A stretch of DNA of 64,000 bases, taken from Phycisphaeraceae bacterium. Lineage in GTDB: Bacteria; Planctomycetota; Phycisphaerae; Phycisphaerales; UBA1924. Made by a program: the position numbers and the translations under genes. Shown here piece by piece: positions 17,268 to 25,912 of the stretch (the first letter of the stretch is position 1; each line of letters starts with the position of its first letter). The stretch lies in contig JACKHE010000001.1 in NCBI GenBank assembly GCA_020639135.1, positions 124,001-188,000 on the forward strand, read 5' to 3'. Under the pieces are notes generated by a model. That model was not told where the DNA came from and made no database searches. It saw nothing but the letters and a program-made list of their open reading frames with translations.

Positions 17268-19217
17268 TCAGGCGGTGTCGCCGAAACGGGACAGGAGCAG
17301 CCCGAGGTCGGCGGTGTCCACGACACCGTCGCCGTTGAGGTCGGCCATGGGGTCGCTGCCGCCGAAGGCCCCGAGCAGCACGCCGAGGTCGGCCGTGTCC
17401 ACGATGCCGTCGCCGTTGATGTCGCCGACGAGACCGTCGAGGCCCTTGGGCGCGATGAACAGGACCGCGTCGTACTGTTCGAGCTGCGCCATGTTGTCGT
17501 ACTCGATGACGGCGCTGACGACGAGGGCGCCCATCGCGTCGGGCAGCGCGGCGCTGCCCCCGGCGCCGATCCGCCGCTGCTGCAGGATGCTGCTCGACCA
17601 GATCGATCCCGAGGCGATCGAGTCGGCGTCGCCGAGGGCGATCGAATGGATCTCGTATGGGCGGGTCGAGTTGGCGCCGACGATGATCTGGCCGGTCTCC
17701 AGGAGCTTCTCGAGCTCGTACCCGCTGCCCGTGTTGACCGCCTTGATGACCGCCGTTCGCGCGGGGCCGAGCGTCGGCTTGTACGCGGCGACGAAGTACA
17801 CATTCCCAAGCAGGTCCATCGCCGGCGACGAGAGCGACACGGGCGAGCCGATGAGCGAACCATCGACGATCGTGCCGATCTGCTGCCCGCCGGGTCCGTC
17901 GAGCACCGGCTTGCCGGGATGCGCCGCGACCAGCCACGTCGCCGCCGAGCCGCCGATGGGCATGGCGAAGCGGGCGACCGCGATGAAGTCCTGGTCGGCG
18001 TCGCTGTGCGCGGTCGCGGCGAGGTAGATGTCGCCGGCGCTGTCGGTCCCGATCGCCACCGGGCCGCTGCCGCCGCGGAAGGTGGACTGGCTCAGGTGCC
18101 CGACAAACTCCGGGTTGTCCGCGACGAACGGGCCAGAGGTGACGGTGAAGGGGATCGTCGCGGAGATCGTGCCGACGACCTGACCGTTGGAATCGATCGT
18201 CGCCGCGACGACGGCGTCCGCCTTGAGCGACACCCCGGCCTCGGTGACCGCCAGGTAGGCGAACGACCCGGAGTCCCCGGAGTTGAACGAGACCGTCGAG
18301 TACGAGGGCGCCCCGCGGTGCGCTTCGATCAGCGGGTCGAGATGATCGAAGAGCAACGGCCCCCCGCCGATCCGGTGGGCGCCCAGGAAGTCGAGCGTGA
18401 TCGGTGCGCTCTCCCCGGCGCCCGAGACGCTCGAGGGCATCGCCGTCGGCGTCGCCAGCGACACCGTGGACTTGTTCACGAAGAACAGCGTCGAGGCGGG
18501 GTCGTCGGAGATATTCACGCCGATCGTGTTGTGCAGCGCGTTGGGCGAGGCGTCGCGCAGCTTCGTATCAACGCGGACGATGTTCTCGTCCTGAATACGG
18601 TTGCTGAACTGGTCCGGGATCCCGAAGTCATCCGCGCGGACCGTCACCTCGCCCGCGGCGTCGATGCTGCCGAGCGAGAGCGAGGAATGATCGGGCGAGG
18701 CGGCGCCGGACCGGCTCGAGAGCGCGACTCGTCGCTCGACGTAGAGCCGGTCGGGCTCGACCTCCCTCCAGCCCGCGAGCGCCCCGATGACGTTCGTGGG
18801 CCCGAAGCCGAGGTCCGTGAGCGCGATCCCGACGCGGCGGTTGAAGTAGCTCATGTTGATCGAGCCGGGCGCCGAGTTCTCGCTCGGGTGCACACCCGCA
18901 CCCCGCGCGCTCCACGTCGCGTAGGGCTGCGACGGGACGGATACGTGCTCGTCAACATCGGCGCTCAGGACGGCGCCGAAGGGCTTCTGCGTGCGATACC
19001 CGCCGTCGAGGCTCCGGCTGGCCTTGAGGACCGGACCGACAACGAACTCCGAGCCCCAGGAGCTGCTGAAGGGGACGAGGTCAACGGCATAACGCACCAG
19101 CTGAGCGTCGTACGCGCTCAGGGCGTCATTCCCTCCGGGGACCAGCGCCACGCTGTCCTGAGCCAGGGCCTGGCCGTTGAGAGCCAGAAGACTGGCGATG
19201 GCGACGACTCGCTTCAC
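17268..19217 (-). CDS. Large secreted protein with C-terminal dockerin-like repeats
   Basis: The 649-residue product starts with a signal peptide (KRVVAIASLLALNGQALAQ). Its long central region is beta-rich with repeated phrases about values over time (GSSFAYLAVTEAG-type strands), suggesting a beta-propeller-like extracellular fold, but I recognise no named domain. The C-terminus carries two dockerin-like loops (DINGDGIVDTADLGVLLG and DLNGDGVVDTADLGLLLS). The GTG at 19217 is preferred because GAGAGGGG lies just upstream; an ATG at 19247 overlaps a TATCAT hexamer that is more likely the -10 box. Confidence 0.8.
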   Translation of the reverse strand: MKRVVAIASLLALNGQALAQDSVALVPGGNDALSAYDAQLVRYAVDLVPFSSSWGSEFVVGPVLKASRSLDGGYRTQKPFGAVLSADVDEHVSVPSQPYATWSARGAGVHPSENSAPGSINMSYFNRRVGIALTDLGFGPTNVIGALAGWREVEPDRLYVERRVALSSRSGAASPDHSSLSLGSIDAAGEVTVRADDFGIPDQFSNRIQDENIVRVDTKLRDASPNALHNTIGVNISDDPASTLFFVNKSTVSLATPTAMPSSVSGAGESAPITLDFLGAHRIGGGPLLFDHLDPLIEAHRGAPSYSTVSFNSGDSGSFAYLAVTEAGVSLKADAVVAATIDSNGQVVGTISATIPFTVTSGPFVADNPEFVGHLSQSTFRGGSGPVAIGTDSAGDIYLAATAHSDADQDFIAVARFAMPIGGSAATWLVAAHPGKPVLDGPGGQQIGTIVDGSLIGSPVSLSSPAMDLLGNVYFVAAYKPTLGPARTAVIKAVNTGSGYELEKLLETGQIIVGANSTRPYEIHSIALGDADSIASGSIWSSSILQQRRIGAGGSAALPDAMGALVVSAVIEYDNMAQLEQYDAVLFIAPKGLDGLVGDINGDGIVDTADLGVLLGAFGGSDPMADLNGDGVVDTADLGLLLSRFGDTA

Positions 19218-19309
19218 GAGCACCCCTCTCTTCAACCTCCGCACCATGATACGCCCGCGCCGTATCCGGACCTAGGGGAATTACGCTAGATTGCCCCGGA
19301 TCCCCCCCT

Positions 19310-20302
19310 ATGAGGCCGTTGTTCGGCCCTCAGTCGGGCCCGCGATCACCCCGGGCATCATCCATGCCGCTGAACGACCCCAACCACTGGCGAACCCCGA
19401 CCCGTTCGATCGCGCTCATCAACCAGAAGGGCGGCGTCGGAAAAACCACCACCGCGGTGAACCTCGCCGCCGGTGTCGCCAGGCTCGGGCGCCGGGCGCT
19501 GCTCATCGACCTGGACCCGCAGGCCCACGCCTCGCTCCACCTGGGCGCCGAGCCGGGGCCGGCGGACCTGACGGTGTACGACCTGCTCATCGACACCGAC
19601 GCGCGGGCCGACGACGCGATCATCGAGATCGAGCCCAACCTGCAGCTCATCCCGTCGCTCGTGGACCTCGCCGCCGCCGAGACGGAGCTCGCCTCCGAGC
19701 CCAACCGGCAGGACCGCCTGCGGCGATCGCTCGCAGGGCTGCAGGCGCCGCCCGAGTTCCTGTTCATCGACTGCCCCCCGTCGCTCGGGTTGCTGACGCT
19801 CAACGCGCTCGCCGCGGTGCGCGAGGTGGTGATCCCGATGCAGGCGCACTTCCTCGCGCTCCAGGGCGTGGGCAAGCTGCTCGAAACGGTCGGGCTCGTC
19901 GGGCGGGGCGTGAACCCGCAGCTGGTCGTCTCCAGCGTTGTCCTGACCAGCCACGAGGAGCAGACCACGCTCGCGAAGGAGATCGTCGCCGATCTCGACG
20001 CGTTCTTCGCGAGCCAGCGCCAGACCGACAACCCCTGGCGCTCGGCGCGGGTCCGCCGCCCGGCGATCCGGCGGAACATCAAGCTCGCCGAGTGCCCCAG
20101 TTTCGGCAAGACGATCTTCGACTACGCGCCGAAGTGCGCCGGCGCCGAGGACTACGCCTCGCTCGCGCAGAGCTTCGTCCGGGAATGGGATTCGCTCCTG
20201 GAGCGGATCCGCGAACGCCGCGCGTCCGGAAACGACGCCGAGACCCCGGGCCCCCGGGGCGGCGTGACCGTGCCGGACGAAGACCGGCTCGGCGCCTCAT
20301 GA
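19310..20302 (+). CDS. ParA/Soj-family ATPase (orphan)
   Basis: The 330-residue product is a deviant-Walker P-loop ATPase: INQKGGVGKTTTAVNLAAG with the signature Lys, LLIDLDPQAHAS, and FLFIDCPPSLGLLTLNAL. ParA proteins bind DNA or nucleoid as ATP dimers and segregate chromosomes, plasmids or protein cargo. No parB-like gene is adjacent, and the next gene (VanZ-like) overlaps it by ATGA, so it may position a membrane or envelope cargo instead. An in-frame ATG at 19364 gives a more typical N-terminus; the first 18 residues are not conserved-looking. Confidence 0.88.
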   Translation: MRPLFGPQSGPRSPRASSMPLNDPNHWRTPTRSIALINQKGGVGKTTTAVNLAAGVARLGRRALLIDLDPQAHASLHLGAEPGPADLTVYDLLIDTDARADDAIIEIEPNLQLIPSLVDLAAAETELASEPNRQDRLRRSLAGLQAPPEFLFIDCPPSLGLLTLNALAAVREVVIPMQAHFLALQGVGKLLETVGLVGRGVNPQLVVSSVVLTSHEEQTTLAKEIVADLDAFFASQRQTDNPWRSARVRRPAIRRNIKLAECPSFGKTIFDYAPKCAGAEDYASLAQSFVREWDSLLERIRERRASGNDAETPGPRGGVTVPDEDRLGAS

Positions 20303-20697
20303 GCCGGGTGTGGGAGAGCCCGAGAACCCGTCGCGCGGCGTTCTGGCTCTACACCGCCGCGCTGATGACCGCGACCCACACTCCCAACGCCGCGATCCCC
20401 TACATCAGTTTCGTCTGGAAGGACAAGCTCGAGCACCTGGGCGCCTACGGGCTCTGGACGCTGCTCCTGCTCTGGAGCGGCCTGCTGGGCGACCGCCCCT
20501 TCCGGACGCTGGCGATCCGGGCCGTCGCCTGCGCCGCGCTGCTGGGTGTGATCGACGAACTGTTCCAGCTGATCCCGGCCCTGAAGCGTGTGGCGGACCC
20601 CTGGGACGCCGCGGCGGACGTGGCGGGTTCCGTCTGCGCCGTCTGCGCGATCTGGGTCGCCCGGCGGCTGCGGAAATCACGCCGGGACGAGGACTAG
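20299..20697 (+). CDS. VanZ-like membrane protein
   Basis: The 132-residue protein has about four hydrophobic helices and the VanZ pattern: WKDKLEHLGAYGLW, later GVIDELFQLI, and DPWDAAADVAGS. VanZ confers low-level teicoplanin resistance in enterococci, but most homologues are of unknown function in the envelope. The ATG overlaps the ParA stop as ATGA, which indicates translational coupling of the two genes. Confidence 0.85.
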   Translation: MSRVWESPRTRRAAFWLYTAALMTATHTPNAAIPYISFVWKDKLEHLGAYGLWTLLLLWSGLLGDRPFRTLAIRAVACAALLGVIDELFQLIPALKRVADPWDAAADVAGSVCAVCAIWVARRLRKSRRDED

Positions 20698-20809
20698 GGC
20701 TTGGAGGCCCGCACGGGCGGGGTACGGTTCAGGTGCATGTAGGGAGCATGCGACCAGAGCCGGCTCAGCGTGTGCAACGCCGGGTCCGGTCGCGTACGGA
20801 GAGAGAGAT

Positions 20810-21457
20810 ATGAAAAAGTGTATTGGACCCGGCGCGATCGCTGCGCTGGCTGTTGTGGGCATGGCGTCCAGCGCCTTCGCCGGCTCGGCGACGCTGCTCG
20901 TTGATTCCGCCAACGGCTCGGCGTTCTCGCCCCGTGACAAGGCGCACTCGGACGAGGTCACCAGCACCACGCTCGTTCAGGGCTTCACCCTGGCCGCCGA
21001 CTCCACGCTGGACTACGCCGCGCTGCGCGGCTTCAGCGCCGGAGCGGACGTGACCATTGCCATCACCGACGCCATGGGCGTCGGCGCCACGGCGAGCAAC
21101 GTCCTCTTCGAGCAGTCCTTCAACGTCGTCGCCGACGGTGTCGGCTCGTCGATGCATTCCTTCAACCTGGGCGGCCTGAACCTCGACTCGGGCTCCTACT
21201 ACTTCGTCCTGATGTCCAGCGATTCCGTCGGCTTCGAGTGGGCCCGCGTCAGCCCCGGCGGCCTCGGTGTTGATCACCGCGGCGATTCCACCTATTCCGT
21301 CGGCGCCCCCTACCTCACCCAGGCCTACAACTTCCACAACGGCGTCAGCGACCAGGTTTACGTCCTTGACATCACCGGCTCCGAGATCCCCACACCCGGG
21401 GCCGCGAGCCTGCTCGCACTCGGCGGCCTGACCGCCTCAAGGCGCAAGCGCCGCTGA
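20810..21457 (+). CDS. PEP-CTERM-like exported protein
   Basis: The 215-residue product begins with a signal peptide (KKCIGPGAIAALAVVGMASSAFAG) and ends in IPTPGAASLLALGG followed by a basic tail SRRKRR. This is the planctomycete variant of the PEP-CTERM sorting signal: motif, hydrophobic helix, arginine cluster. The mature part is beta-rich with no catalytic motif I recognise. A GGAGAGAGAG Shine-Dalgarno sequence sits just before the ATG. No exosortase gene is in the window. A strong terminator follows. Confidence 0.85.
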   Translation: MKKCIGPGAIAALAVVGMASSAFAGSATLLVDSANGSAFSPRDKAHSDEVTSTTLVQGFTLAADSTLDYAALRGFSAGADVTIAITDAMGVGATASNVLFEQSFNVVADGVGSSMHSFNLGGLNLDSGSYYFVLMSSDSVGFEWARVSPGGLGVDHRGDSTYSVGAPYLTQAYNFHNGVSDQVYVLDITGSEIPTPGAASLLALGGLTASRRKRR

Positions 21458-21551
21458 TCCGCGGCCAGAACGCCGCCCTTTCCTTTTCCATTGATTCGCA
21501 CAGGGTGAGCGTTTCACCACCACACACGGCAGATCCGACTGACTCCTTACG

Positions 21552-21586
21552 ACACCCCGTCGAACACAACGACGGGGTGTTTTTTC
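21552..21586 (+). terminator. Intrinsic terminator of the PEP-CTERM gene
   Basis: A perfect 11-bp stem (ACACCCCGTCG at 21552-21562 with CGACGGGGTGT at 21570-21580), 7-base loop, then TTTTTC. Confidence 0.92.
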
Positions 21587-21645
21587 GTGCGCTTCCCGCC
21601 GCCGTTCCCGAGCCCGAACCGCCCACGCCGCGCTCGGTTCACCGG

Positions 21646-21662
21646 TATCCTCTGCCCCTGTG
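21646..21662 (+). promoter_or_regulatory. Leaderless promoter of murJ
   Basis: TATCCT at 21646-21651, 8 bases, then the GTG start of murJ at 21660. No Shine-Dalgarno sequence is visible. Confidence 0.5.
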
Positions 21663-23330
21663 ACCCCACCGGCGACATCCCCGCAGATCGACAGCGCACA
21701 GGCATCTCCCGAACCGGGCGTCGAGCGCTTCGTCGGCCACGCCAGGGCCTTCGCCGGCGTCACCCTGATCAGCAGGTTCTCGGGGCTGGCGCGCGATGCG
21801 CTCTGGTCCCGCGTCTTCAGCGCCGGCGACACCCTTTCCGCCTTCGTCGTCGCCTTCGCCATCCCCAACCTCTTCCGCAGGCTCTTCGGCGAGGGCGCGC
21901 TCGCCGCCGCCTTCGTCCCGGAATACGCCACCCTCCACCAGCGCGACCCCGCCCTCGCCACGCGCTACGCCAGCGCGATGGTCGCCCTGCTGACCCTGAC
22001 GCTCGGCGCCCTCACCATCGCCGGTGAGGGGGTCCTCGCCCTGCTCCGGTACGCCACGCCCCTGGGCGACTCCGGCGCCCTCACACTCGAGCTGGCGATG
22101 TGCACCCTGCCCTACATGCCGCTGGTCTGCATCGTGGCGCTGCTCGCAGGGATGCTCCAGACCCACGGCCGCTTCGCCATCCCCGCCGCAGCACCCGTCG
22201 CGCTCAACGCCGTGCTGATCATCGCCACCGGCGTCGGCGCGTTCCTCTACGCCGACAGCCTCACCGCCGCGGTCTTCATCCTCTCGCTCGGTGTCCCCGT
22301 CGCCGGCGTCTTGCAACTGACGATGATGGCGCTGGCGCTGCGCGGCAGACACCACTGGCGCGGCGCCATCGCCGGCGCGGCCGATCCCATCCGCAGAACG
22401 CTCCGCCGCATGGGGCCGGCGCTGGTCGGTCTGGGCGCCCTGCAGTTCTCCAGCCTGCTCGACCAGTTCATCGCCGGTTGGCCGGTGATCGTGGGCGACT
22501 CCCTGCCGCTGCCTGGGCGCGACCCCGTCCCATTCCCGCTCGATGAGGGCGCCGCATCGACGCTCTTCTTCGCGCAGCGCCTCTACCAGTTCCCGCTGGG
22601 TGTCTTCGGGATCGCCATCGCCACCGCCGTCTTCCCAGCGCTGGCGCGCGCCGCCGGCTCGCCCGACGCATTCCTCGCGACGATCCGCCGCGGCGTGCGC
22701 CTGAGCCTGTTCATCGGCGCGCCCGCGACGCTGGGCCTCATCGCCGTCCGGCGCGAGCTCGTCGCCGTCGTGTACCAGGGCGGCGCCTTCACCGAGGCGC
22801 AGACGACGCTCGTGGCGTCCACGCTGCTCGGCTACGCCGTCGCCGTCTGGGCGTACACCATGAGCCACACCCTGACGCGCGGTTTCTTTGCGCTGGGCGA
22901 CACGAGAACACCGATGCGGGTCTCGCTCGTCGCCGTCGCGTGCAACCTCGCGCTGAACCTGGCGCTCATCTGGCCCCTGGGCGTCGCGGGCCTCGCCTGG
23001 GCGACCGCGATCACCGCCATCGGCCAGTGCGTCGCGCTGACATTCCTGAGCCACCGCAGGCTGCACGAGCCGGTCTTCGACGCCCCGACGCGCACCGCCG
23101 CCGTCGCGACACTGATCCTCGCCGCCGTCATGTTCGCCGCCGTCATCGCGGTACGCCTCGCCCCCCTGCCCGCCGGGTCGTGGCTCGGCCACGCGATCAC
23201 GCTGACGATCCTCGTCGCCACCGGCGCCGGCGTGTACCTCGCGCTCGCCAGGCTCACCAACCGCCCCGAACTCGGCTGGCTCCTGGAGCGCGGCGCACCA
23301 CAATCACCCGACAATGGACGCCGAGTCTGA
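21660..23330 (+). CDS. murJ: Lipid II flippase MurJ (MviN)
   Basis: MurJ flips the peptidoglycan precursor lipid II across the cytoplasmic membrane. The 556-residue protein has about 14 hydrophobic helices and family landmarks: ISRFSGLARDALWSRVFSAGD, AIPNLFRRLFGEGALAAAFVPEY, and later TLTRGFFALGDTRTPMRVS. Start is GTG with a close -10-like box. The last codons (N-G-R-R-V-stop) lie within a copy of a dispersed repeat, so the natural C-terminus may have been altered by its insertion. The presence of murJ fits an organism with peptidoglycan, as do the transpeptidase and amidase genes in this window. Confidence 0.95.
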   Translation: MTPPATSPQIDSAQASPEPGVERFVGHARAFAGVTLISRFSGLARDALWSRVFSAGDTLSAFVVAFAIPNLFRRLFGEGALAAAFVPEYATLHQRDPALATRYASAMVALLTLTLGALTIAGEGVLALLRYATPLGDSGALTLELAMCTLPYMPLVCIVALLAGMLQTHGRFAIPAAAPVALNAVLIIATGVGAFLYADSLTAAVFILSLGVPVAGVLQLTMMALALRGRHHWRGAIAGAADPIRRTLRRMGPALVGLGALQFSSLLDQFIAGWPVIVGDSLPLPGRDPVPFPLDEGAASTLFFAQRLYQFPLGVFGIAIATAVFPALARAAGSPDAFLATIRRGVRLSLFIGAPATLGLIAVRRELVAVVYQGGAFTEAQTTLVASTLLGYAVAVWAYTMSHTLTRGFFALGDTRTPMRVSLVAVACNLALNLALIWPLGVAGLAWATAITAIGQCVALTFLSHRRLHEPVFDAPTRTAAVATLILAAVMFAAVIAVRLAPLPAGSWLGHAITLTILVATGAGVYLALARLTNRPELGWLLERGAPQSPDNGRRV

Positions 23331-23433
23331 GCGCAGCGAAGGCTCGGGTATGTTGCGTCCTGAATCCGAATCAAATCGTGAGCCAAACGCCGGTTGATAT
23401 CCGAGCCTTCGCAAAGCCTCAGACTCGGCGTCC
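23316..23433. repeat. Inverted pair of a dispersed 36-base repeat
   Basis: The left arm (23316-23351, starting GGACGCCGAGTCTGAG and ending GGCTCGGGTAT) overlaps the 3' end of murJ. The right arm (23397-23433) is its near-exact reverse complement, 45 bases away. A third copy lies at 28364-28399. The pair could fold into a large hairpin. Confidence 0.85.
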
Positions 23434-23477
23434 AGAGGCGCTCGGGCTCGGCGTTCAAGCTGGGATGACCGGCGCCG

Positions 23478-24131
23478 TCACTCGCCCTTGAGGATCGCGT
23501 CCTCGGGGATTGGGTAGCCCTCGATCCAGCCGCCGGTTTCGTAGGCTTGGCGGATCGGTTCGAGCCACTTTGTGACGTAGTTCATCAGGATCCAGTCCGT
23601 CGCCGGGTGGTGGCCGTACTGGAACGCCTCGGGGTACACCTCGGGGATCGTCTTCCCTTCGACGATGACGCGGTAGAGGATGATCGCGGCGCTGGTGCGC
23701 TGGGCGCCGGCGTTGCAGTTGACGTGGACCGGCCGGTTGGCGGGGTCGGTCATCAGGCGCAGCGCGTGGACGTAATAGTTGGGATTGCCGGTGCCGTCGC
23801 CCTTGAGGAAGAGGCGGTGGCGGTGGATGCCGAGCTCTTCAACGGTCCGCTCGGCCGCGGCCTCCTCGGGCGTGTCGTCGCGGTACATGCCCAGGTCGAT
23901 GATGGTGTTGACGTGGGTGCGGTTGTAGAGGCGGCGCATCGTGCCGGGTGTGAGGCGCCCCGAGCGGGTGATCTCGCCGGGGACGACGACGCCGAACTTG
24001 TGGATGACGACGTTGGGCTTGATGAGCTCCTGCCAGGCGTAGGTCCCCGCGCCGACGCCGAGGACGGCGAGGATGAGGACGAGGCGGAAGCGGCGCCGCC
24101 GGGCGCGGGGCTGGTGTGTGTCGGGGGACAT
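23478..24131 (-). CDS. Membrane-anchored tyrosine / dual-specificity phosphatase
   Basis: The 217-residue product has one N-terminal membrane helix (about 14-33) behind a basic segment, then a phosphatase domain with the CX5R loop CNAGAQRT (Cys139, Arg145) and an upstream general-acid region around GDGTGNPN. It resembles the DSP/Siw14-like tyrosine phosphatases and probably acts on the periplasmic side. The substrate is unknown. The ATG at 24131 is supported by TATACT 7 bases upstream, so its mRNA is probably leaderless. Confidence 0.83.
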   Translation of the reverse strand: MSPDTHQPRARRRRFRLVLILAVLGVGAGTYAWQELIKPNVVIHKFGVVVPGEITRSGRLTPGTMRRLYNRTHVNTIIDLGMYRDDTPEEAAAERTVEELGIHRHRLFLKGDGTGNPNYYVHALRLMTDPANRPVHVNCNAGAQRTSAAIILYRVIVEGKTIPEVYPEAFQYGHHPATDWILMNYVTKWLEPIRQAYETGGWIEGYPIPEDAILKGE

Positions 24132-24144
24132 TGGGGCGAGTATA
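24129..24144 (-). promoter_or_regulatory. Leaderless promoter of the phosphatase gene
   Basis: On the minus strand TATACT (plus 24139-24144) lies 7 bases before the ATG at 24131. No -35 consensus is visible. Confidence 0.6.
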
Positions 24145-24175
24145 GGCGGGGGTGGTTGCAGCGCCGGACGCTCTT

Positions 24176-24652
24176 TCACGTCCGTGCTCTGCGACTCCAG
24201 AACCGCCACCAGGGTCGGCGGCCGTCGCGGCGCCACTGCGCGAATCGCTGATCCATCCGAGCCGCCAGTTTGTCGAAGTTCGGCCAGTTGTCCTCGACGT
24301 GGTACAGCGTCGGCAGGTCGTTCGCCAGCAGCGATTCGTAATCGCTCAGATACGACCCGGACTCGGAGTCAAAGTGCTCCTCGGTGAACCGCGCGCCCTC
24401 GTCGCAGAGCATGGAGGACTCAAAAACTCCGTCCATGATCTCGAACAGGGCGCCCGCGGTCAGCTCGCGCCGGCGGAATCGCTCGATGTCCTCGCGCCAA
24501 TCCTCGCGAAACCCGTCGCTCAGCAGCTCCCGCTTGATGAGCCAGCCCAGGAACATGCCGCTGTGCGTGTACGCGTTGCGGTCGGGGAGATCCTCCGGGT
24601 AGTTCCCCTCGAAGTGCCAAGCCGCCTTGTCGAACACTTTCTCTTCGGGCAC
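24176..24652 (-). CDS. DUF7832-like cytoplasmic protein
   Basis: The 158-residue product has a compact conserved look: VFDKAAWHFEGNYPEDL, then THSGMFLGWLIKRELLS and TLYHVEDNWPNFDKL. This pattern matches an uncharacterised family (I believe DUF7832) found next to polymorphic toxin or immunity-like genes and also alone. The GTG at 24652 was chosen because the conserved region starts a few residues later and GGA lies upstream. It follows the ferredoxin gene by 32 bases on the same strand. Function unknown. Confidence 0.65.
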   Translation of the reverse strand: MPEEKVFDKAAWHFEGNYPEDLPDRNAYTHSGMFLGWLIKRELLSDGFREDWREDIERFRRRELTAGALFEIMDGVFESSMLCDEGARFTEEHFDSESGSYLSDYESLLANDLPTLYHVEDNWPNFDKLAARMDQRFAQWRRDGRRPWWRFWSRRART

Positions 24653-24684
24653 GGGCTGATCCTCGGGTTGTCTCTGGGCGCGCC

Positions 24685-25086
24685 CTAGTGCGGCACTTCC
24701 TTCACCGCGTTCCGGTTCCACGTCGGGATGCGGACCACGATCTCGCCGCTGCTGGTGATGTCGCACTGGCACGAAAGGCGGCTGTTGATCTGCAGGCCCG
24801 GCGCCTCCTCGACGCGGTCCTCCTCCGCCTCCGTTGCCTCGCTCAGGTGCTCCATGCCCTTCTCGATATAGACGTGGCACGTCGAGCAGGCGCAGACGCC
24901 GCCGCAGGAGTGCTCGATGTTGATGCCCTCCTCGACGGCGACCTCCAGCAGGTGCTCGCCTTGGGCGGCCATGCACTCGACCTCCGTCCGGGCGGGGTCG
25001 CCGGTCAGGCCCTCGGGGTCCTCGATGATGAACCTCACGTGGACGTCGTGGGGGCCGTGGGCGGCGTCAGAGTGGCGCAGGTGCAT
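24685..25086 (-). CDS. 2Fe-2S ferredoxin (adrenodoxin/Isc type)
   Basis: The 133-residue protein carries the plant/adrenodoxin-type cluster motif: Cys61, Cys67 and Cys70 in CGGVCACSTC and Cys106 in RLSCQC, binding one 2Fe-2S cluster. The flanks (LLEVAVEEGINIEHS and VEEAPGLQINSRL) match Isc-type ferredoxins that donate electrons in Fe-S assembly or to monooxygenases. No isc genes are adjacent. A TAGAAT hexamer about 45 bases upstream on the minus strand may be its -10 box. The start is chosen just before the first conserved strand. Confidence 0.92.
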   Translation of the reverse strand: MHLRHSDAAHGPHDVHVRFIIEDPEGLTGDPARTEVECMAAQGEHLLEVAVEEGINIEHSCGGVCACSTCHVYIEKGMEHLSEATEAEEDRVEEAPGLQINSRLSCQCDITSSGEIVVRIPTWNRNAVKEVPH

Positions 25087-25238
25087 GGAATCGGGGCTCC
25101 GGGGACGGTTATCGTGTCTCGCTGGGCTGATTCTAGCCCGCAACAACGATCGGGTTCGCCCATGCGAGAGGGGCGGTTCCGGGGCTCGTTCCGAGAAAAA
25201 AAACGGATCAGGGGCCCCACGCGGTCGATGGTGAGTCC

Positions 25239-25856
25239 ATGCAGATTCTTCTCGACGGGAGGCCCATCGAGGCCTCGGGCAACACACTCGCCGATGCGCT
25301 CGAGGCCGGCCGCGCCGCGACGTCGTCGCTGCGCCGGGTGATCATCGAGGTGCTCGCCGACGGCGTCCCGGCGCCGGAGGCGCACCTGTCGAACCCCCCG
25401 GTGGACGACCCATACGCGGAGACGATCGAGATGCGGTCGGCGTCGCCGGTGGACCTGGTGCGGACGACGCTGCACGAGTCGGCGGACGCGCTGGACGAGG
25501 CGAAGCGGCAGCAGGTGCTGGCTTCTGATCTGATCCTGGAGGCCAAGACCGGCGAGGCGATGGAGAAGCTGGGCGAGGCGATCGCGCTGTGGTCGGCGAT
25601 CCAGCGGGCGGTGACGGACAGCTGTGCGCTGTTCACCTCGCCGGAACTCTCGGGCTCGTTGCGCGTCGGGCCGAGCGTCGATGACGACCTGATCGACGAG
25701 CTGACGCTGAACCTGAACCAGGTGCGGGACGCCCTCCAGCGGCGTGACTGGTCGGAACTCTCGGACCTCCTGGCGTTCGAGCTGGAGGAGCAGGCGCAGA
25801 AGTGGTCGAAGGCGATCCGCGAAATGGCCGATGGACTGACCGCGGCGACCGCCTGA
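25239..25856 (+). CDS. Conserved hypothetical cytoplasmic protein
   Basis: I do not recognise this 205-residue product. It has no signal or membrane segment. The first 65 residues look like a small alpha/beta domain (MQILLDGRPIEA, IIEVLADG); the rest is helical with many acidic residues, a likely coiled-coil or helical bundle (LGEAIALWSAIQRAVT, LAFELEEQAQKWSKAIREMADGL). It is the first of four adjacent uncharacterised genes on the plus strand and is 56 bases before the next. Codon use is like its neighbours. Confidence 0.75.
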   Translation: MQILLDGRPIEASGNTLADALEAGRAATSSLRRVIIEVLADGVPAPEAHLSNPPVDDPYAETIEMRSASPVDLVRTTLHESADALDEAKRQQVLASDLILEAKTGEAMEKLGEAIALWSAIQRAVTDSCALFTSPELSGSLRVGPSVDDDLIDELTLNLNQVRDALQRRDWSELSDLLAFELEEQAQKWSKAIREMADGLTAATA

Positions 25857-25912
25857 TCCCCCGGGTCCCGGGCGCCGAGGGCCGAGAACCGCACCCCGGA
25901 GGCACCGATCCC

